Source of the DNA: Pseudomonadota bacterium
GTDB lineage: Bacteria; Pseudomonadota; Gammaproteobacteria; Burkholderiales; Methylophilaceae
Direction: 5' to 3'
DNA length: 64,000 nt
Assembly: GCA_020053735.1 (NCBI GenBank)
Contig: JAGVMP010000018.1
Location: 1 to 64,000, forward strand
Made by a program: the position numbers and the translations under genes. Of the stretch, positions 60,661 through 64,000 are shown in pieces; the first letter of the stretch is position 1; every line of letters starts with the position of its first letter. The notes under the pieces were generated by a model that was not told the origin of the DNA, ran no database searches, and saw nothing but the letters and a program-made list of their open reading frames with translations.

Positions 60661-62034
60661 TTGTATATATCCCAACAAATCGCCGCTAATGCTGTTGCTG
60701 ATGTGCTTGCTGGCCGCAACCTTACGCTGGCTTTACCCGATGCGCTTAAGGGTTACCCAAAAGCTACGCCACAACAAAAAGGTGCGGCAGCAGATTTGAG
60801 TTACGGCACCTTAAGATTTTATGGCGAAGTGAATGCTTACTTAGAGAAGTTACTCGAAAAACCACTTAGCAATGAACATGTGACTGCACTTTTATTGGTG
60901 GCTATTTATCAACTTCTGCACGACAAGGCCGATGATTTTACGGTGGTGAACCAAGCGGTGACCGCTGCCAGTTATGCCAAACCGCGTTGGGCAAAAGGCT
61001 TGGTGAATGGTGTGCTACGTAATTTTTTACGGCAAAAAGCGGATATCGAAAAGCAACTAAAAACCAATGAAGTCGCCTTGTATTCATACCCACAGTGGTG
61101 GATTAACAAGCTTAAAACGCAATATCCTGAGCAAAATGACACTAAAAGTAGCATGCCTGCAAGTCAATATCCATGCGGGTATCAGACCGGTTATGGGAGC
61201 ATCTTAAATATAGGCAATATGCATCCACCGCTGATATTGCGTGTGAATATTCGGCAAACCAGCACCGAGGCGTATTTGCAATTATTGGCGCGCCAAGATA
61301 TTGCAGCTACGCATTTAGGGGCGGATGCGGTAATGCTGGAAAAACCTATCTCAGTCGAGCAAATTCCTGGTTTTTTAGAAGGTGTGGTTTCCGTGCAAGA
61401 TTACGGTGCGCAAATGGCGGCACACATATTGGGCTCTGAAATATCATTGCTTGAAAAAGGCGCAAAAGTGCTAGACGCTTGCGCTGCACCGGGTGGCAAA
61501 ACTGGCCATATTTTAGAGTTGTATGATGTAGAGCTGACCGCACTAGATAACGATGTCACGCGATTGCAACGTGTGGAAAGTAACTTAAGCCGTTTAAAAT
61601 TAAATGCCAATTTAGTGGTGGGTGATGCCACTACCTTTAAGCCAGAAATTCTGTTTGATTATATCTTGGCCGATGTGCCCTGCAGCGCATCAGGCATTGT
61701 GCGCAGGCATGTGGACATTAAATGGTTGCGGCGAGAGACGGATATTGCATCATTTACGCAACAGCAATCGGCAATTTTGCAACAATTGTGGCAATGTTTG
61801 GTAAAAAAAGGTAAATTACTCTATGTCACTTGCTCTATTTTTAATGAAGAAAATCAACAGCAAATTGACCAATTCCTGCATAAAAATGCAGACGCAACTC
61901 AGTTGCCACTTTTACTGACTAAGGACGTTGATAACAATATTGATACCAAGTATGTTCAAGATGCTAAAAGTGTTCAACTTATCCCCAATGGCCAGCACGA
62001 TGGCTTATTTTACGCGCTGCTGCAAAAACATTAG
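60661..62034 (+). CDS. rsmB: 16S rRNA (cytosine-967) C5-methyltransferase
   Basis: RsmB methylates C967 of 16S rRNA. N-terminal NusB-like RNA-binding domain (to about 140), then the Rossmann methyltransferase with V-L-D-A-C-A-A-P-G-G-K-T-G-H (motif I), D-V-P-C-S-A-S-G-I-V-R-R-H (motif IV Cys) and Y-V-T-C-S-I-F-N-E-E-N (motif VI Cys nucleophile). The 457-aa length exceeds the usual 420-435 aa because of an in-frame insert of about 20 residues at 159-178, whose DNA resembles a repeat found elsewhere in the window. The TTG start is the best available. DUF4390 and ntrY follow, as usual in betaproteobacteria. Confidence 0.95.
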   Translation: MYISQQIAANAVADVLAGRNLTLALPDALKGYPKATPQQKGAAADLSYGTLRFYGEVNAYLEKLLEKPLSNEHVTALLLVAIYQLLHDKADDFTVVNQAVTAASYAKPRWAKGLVNGVLRNFLRQKADIEKQLKTNEVALYSYPQWWINKLKTQYPEQNDTKSSMPASQYPCGYQTGYGSILNIGNMHPPLILRVNIRQTSTEAYLQLLARQDIAATHLGADAVMLEKPISVEQIPGFLEGVVSVQDYGAQMAAHILGSEISLLEKGAKVLDACAAPGGKTGHILELYDVELTALDNDVTRLQRVESNLSRLKLNANLVVGDATTFKPEILFDYILADVPCSASGIVRRHVDIKWLRRETDIASFTQQQSAILQQLWQCLVKKGKLLYVTCSIFNEENQQQIDQFLHKNADATQLPLLLTKDVDNNIDTKYVQDAKSVQLIPNGQHDGLFYALLQKH

Positions 62035-62626
62035 CTCGCAGTTAGTGTTTGCATTGTTGCTAGGCAGCGCCTCGCTTGCGTTTGCCAGCAGTGCTATTCA
62101 AATCAAAACGGCCGAACTGCATGCGCAAGACGATTTTTACAGCTTAACTGCCGATGTAAGTATGAGTTTGGATAAAGACATTGAAGAGGCAGTGAATAAA
62201 GGCGTGCCGCTTAATTTTGTGGTGGAGTTTCAAATTGTTAGCCCGCGTCAATACTGGTTTGACGACGAAGTGGTGACTGCCACGCAAAATATCACGCTGA
62301 GCTACCATGCACTTACGCGCCAATATCTAGTGAATCGCGGCAAGCATCAGCAAAGTTTCGAATCGCTGGGCGAGGCAACAAAAGATTTGGCCAGTATCAG
62401 CGAATGGAAAGTGGTAGATAAATCGCTGTTGGATAAGGCTGAGGTATATCGGGCGGCCTTGTTGATTCGCTTGGACCAAAATAAGCTGCCAAAAGCTATT
62501 CAGGTAGATGCAATAAGCTCTGAAAAGTGGAATTTAACCTCTGAAAAATATGAGTGGACTTTGAAAGAGTTGCATACCAAAGAAGCAAATCATAAAGAAT
62601 TTAGCAACAAAGAGTTTAAGCAATGA
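61988..62626 (+). CDS. DUF4390 domain protein, exported
   Basis: About 212 aa, overlapping the end of rsmB by 47 bp. It has a signal-like hydrophobic stretch (L-V-F-A-L-L-L-G-S-A-S-L-A-F-A) and a mature beta-rich part with F-V-V-E-F-Q-I-V-S-P-R-Q-Y-W-F-D-D, L-S-Y-H-A-L-T-R-Q-Y and V-Y-R-A-A-L-L-I-R-L-D, which match DUF4390. The family is always next to the sensor kinase ntrY in betaproteobacteria; function unknown. Starts at 61988 or 62000 are both possible. Confidence 0.88.
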   Translation: MASTMAYFTRCCKNISSQLVFALLLGSASLAFASSAIQIKTAELHAQDDFYSLTADVSMSLDKDIEEAVNKGVPLNFVVEFQIVSPRQYWFDDEVVTATQNITLSYHALTRQYLVNRGKHQQSFESLGEATKDLASISEWKVVDKSLLDKAEVYRAALLIRLDQNKLPKAIQVDAISSEKWNLTSEKYEWTLKELHTKEANHKEFSNKEFKQ

Positions 62627-62652
62627 TGGCTATAAACAAGATGGTAATGTAA

Positions 62653-64000
62653 ATGCGATATATTGTGTTTATTAGCGTTGCGTTGGGCTTGGTGCTGTTG
62701 TACCTGCTCTCGCTAGCGAGTGCCAACACTGCCGTCTCTGGCGAGTATTACAAAATTTTGTTGTATCTCAATATCGCACTGGCAGGCGTATTGATATTGC
62801 TGATTGGCTATCAATTATGGCAACTTGCTAAAAAAATCCGCAATGGCGTCATGGGCAGTCGTCTTACCCTGCGCTATTTAGGCGCGTTTGCGCTGATGGC
62901 GATTATTCCAGGACTGATTGTTTACTTGGTTTCGGTGAATTTTTTAACGCGGTCTATCGAGTCCTGGTTCAATGTTAAAGTGGAATCAGCGTTGGATGGA
63001 GGCTTAAGCTTGGGACAGCGTGCGTTAGATATCATGCTGCAAGATGTAGAGGATAAAGCTGAAAACATGGCGATTAACTTGGCGTTTCAGCCAACGCGTA
63101 GTCATTTCAGTATGTTGAATGATTTGCGTGAAAAATCAGGCATTCAGGATGCCACCTTACTTACGCCGCAAGGTCGTATTATTTCGGTATCAAGTAGCGA
63201 CCCCAGTAGCTTTTTGCCTGATCTGCCAAGCATTCCACAGCTGCGCCAAGCGCAAAATCGCATCTATGGCAAAATTGAACCGATACCGAATAAAGGCCTG
63301 TATTTGCGCGTGCTAGCCCCTGTCAGTGTGCAGGAGCTTGCGGGTGAAACGCGCATTTTGCAGTTGTTGCAGCCAGTGCCAAAATCGCTTTCTAATACCG
63401 CCGAGGCGGTGCAAGAGGTGTACCGCGATTATCAGGAGCTGTCCTATAGTCGCGATTCGTTGAAAGATATTTTTAAGCTCACACTCACACTAGTGTTGAT
63501 GCTGGCTATGCTATCTGCGCTGGCCATTGCCTTTGTGTTAAGCCGCCGGCTTACGCAGCCACTGACTGTTTTAGCCGAGGGCACGCGCGCCATTGCCACG
63601 GGTGATTACAGTAAAATGCTGCCAGAACATGGCAAAGATGAACTGGGCGTGTTGGTGAAGTCATTTAATAGCATGACGCGACAATTGGATGACGCCACTA
63701 GGGCGACCGAAAGAAATAGGGCACGTGTAGAAGCGGCACGCGGTTATTTAGAAACCATTTTGGCGCACTTGTCATCTGGTGTACTGGCTATGAACGAGCA
63801 AGGCGAGTTACGCACCTATAACCTAATCGCCAGCAATATATTGGGCTTGCAGCTTGCGCAGTTTGAAAGTCAGCACTTTAGCAACATTGGCAAGAGCCAA
63901 CCGTTTTTAACTGAGTTCGTGCAGTTGCTACAGTCGCACTTTGATTTGACCAAACATAAAGAGCAAGAAAAGCATGAGCTGACTAAGCAGCTTGAAATCA
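62653..64000 (+). CDS. ntrY: NtrY-type nitrogen-regulation sensor histidine kinase (3' end outside the window)
   Basis: The frame is open to the last base. The visible 449 residues comprise an N-terminal membrane domain (three hydrophobic segments, L-R-Y-L-G-A-F-A-L-M-A-I-I-P-G), a periplasmic sensor part, a transmembrane helix (L-T-L-V-L-M-L-A-M-L-S-A-L-A-I-A), a HAMP domain (R-R-L-T-Q-P-L-T-V-L-A-E-G-T-R-A-I-A) and a PAS domain (about 360-440). The kinase core should follow outside. It pairs with NtrX to control nitrogen and redox responses. Gene start: ATG at 62653, 26 bp after DUF4390. Confidence 0.93.
   Translation, partial: MRYIVFISVALGLVLLYLLSLASANTAVSGEYYKILLYLNIALAGVLILLIGYQLWQLAKKIRNGVMGSRLTLRYLGAFALMAIIPGLIVYLVSVNFLTRSIESWFNVKVESALDGGLSLGQRALDIMLQDVEDKAENMAINLAFQPTRSHFSMLNDLREKSGIQDATLLTPQGRIISVSSSDPSSFLPDLPSIPQLRQAQNRIYGKIEPIPNKGLYLRVLAPVSVQELAGETRILQLLQPVPKSLSNTAEAVQEVYRDYQELSYSRDSLKDIFKLTLTLVLMLAMLSALAIAFVLSRRLTQPLTVLAEGTRAIATGDYSKMLPEHGKDELGVLVKSFNSMTRQLDDATRATERNRARVEAARGYLETILAHLSSGVLAMNEQGELRTYNLIASNILGLQLAQFESQHFSNIGKSQPFLTEFVQLLQSHFDLTKHKEQEKHELTKQLEI

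Noticed and set aside
1-64000. CRISPR array
   Set aside because: No set of regularly spaced direct repeats with unique spacers was seen; the 14-bp tracts near ilvA are contiguous tandem units.

Overview
The window looks like chromosomal DNA of a betaproteobacterium, most plausibly a methylotroph of the Methylophilaceae (Methylotenera-like). The pointers are the gene order smg-dprA-lysM | def-fmt-htpX-rsmB-DUF4390-ntrY, a zapB-like/zapA/6S RNA block, an SAH riboswitch in front of ahcY, a B12 salvage cluster under a cobalamin riboswitch, and moderate-to-low GC. The genus is an inference; no rRNA is present.

Positions 1-18,750 are an accessory island that stops next to the 3' end of tRNA-Phe (18,955-19,030). 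It holds the tail of an IS66 transposase, a truncated antitoxin, a complete Wadjet-like plasmid/phage defence operon (jetABCD order, minus strand, 9,128 to 1,243) with a divergent WYL regulator and a shared operator, an orphan ParS/MbcA-type antitoxin, small unknown genes, a CoiA/DUF6035-like nuclease, an XRE-ImmA/IrrE regulator with a partner gene, a PIN-domain protein and an HNH nuclease. Two 50-bp structured, integron attC-like repeats (1,126-1,175 and 10,457-10,506) lie as direct repeats on either side of the Wadjet module.

Positions 19,000-30,170 are housekeeping: a Kbp/LysM protein, cobalamin nucleotide-loop assembly and salvage (cobT, cobS, cobC, cobU, bluB, a BtuF-like protein, btuB), cell division zapA, 6S RNA, DUF2237 and EVE proteins.

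Positions 30,216-42,297 form a 12.1-kb element bounded by 42-bp near-perfect terminal inverted repeats. At its left end is a large zinc-ribbon/DDE transposase. The cargo is defence-like: a second WYL regulator divergent from a DNA methyltransferase/PD-(D/E)XK nuclease pair, then a third copy of the attC-like repeat, then an apparent three-gene operon of an FRG-domain protein, a 761-aa protein with two HEPN-type Rx5H motifs and a zinc-finger protein, plus a convergent small gene. I did not recognise this FRG/HEPN/zinc operon as a described system, and it is the best candidate for a new one.

Positions 42,300-64,000 are again housekeeping: a beta-propeller lipoprotein, ilvA, rpiA, yggX-like, dgkA, xerC, DUF484, dapF, the SAM cycle (metK, SAH riboswitch, ahcY, metF), smg, dprA, a LysM protein, def, fmt, htpX, a GrlR-like protein, rsmB with an in-frame insert, DUF4390 and the start of ntrY, which runs off the right edge. 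Short repeat families and hairpins lie in several intergenic regions.
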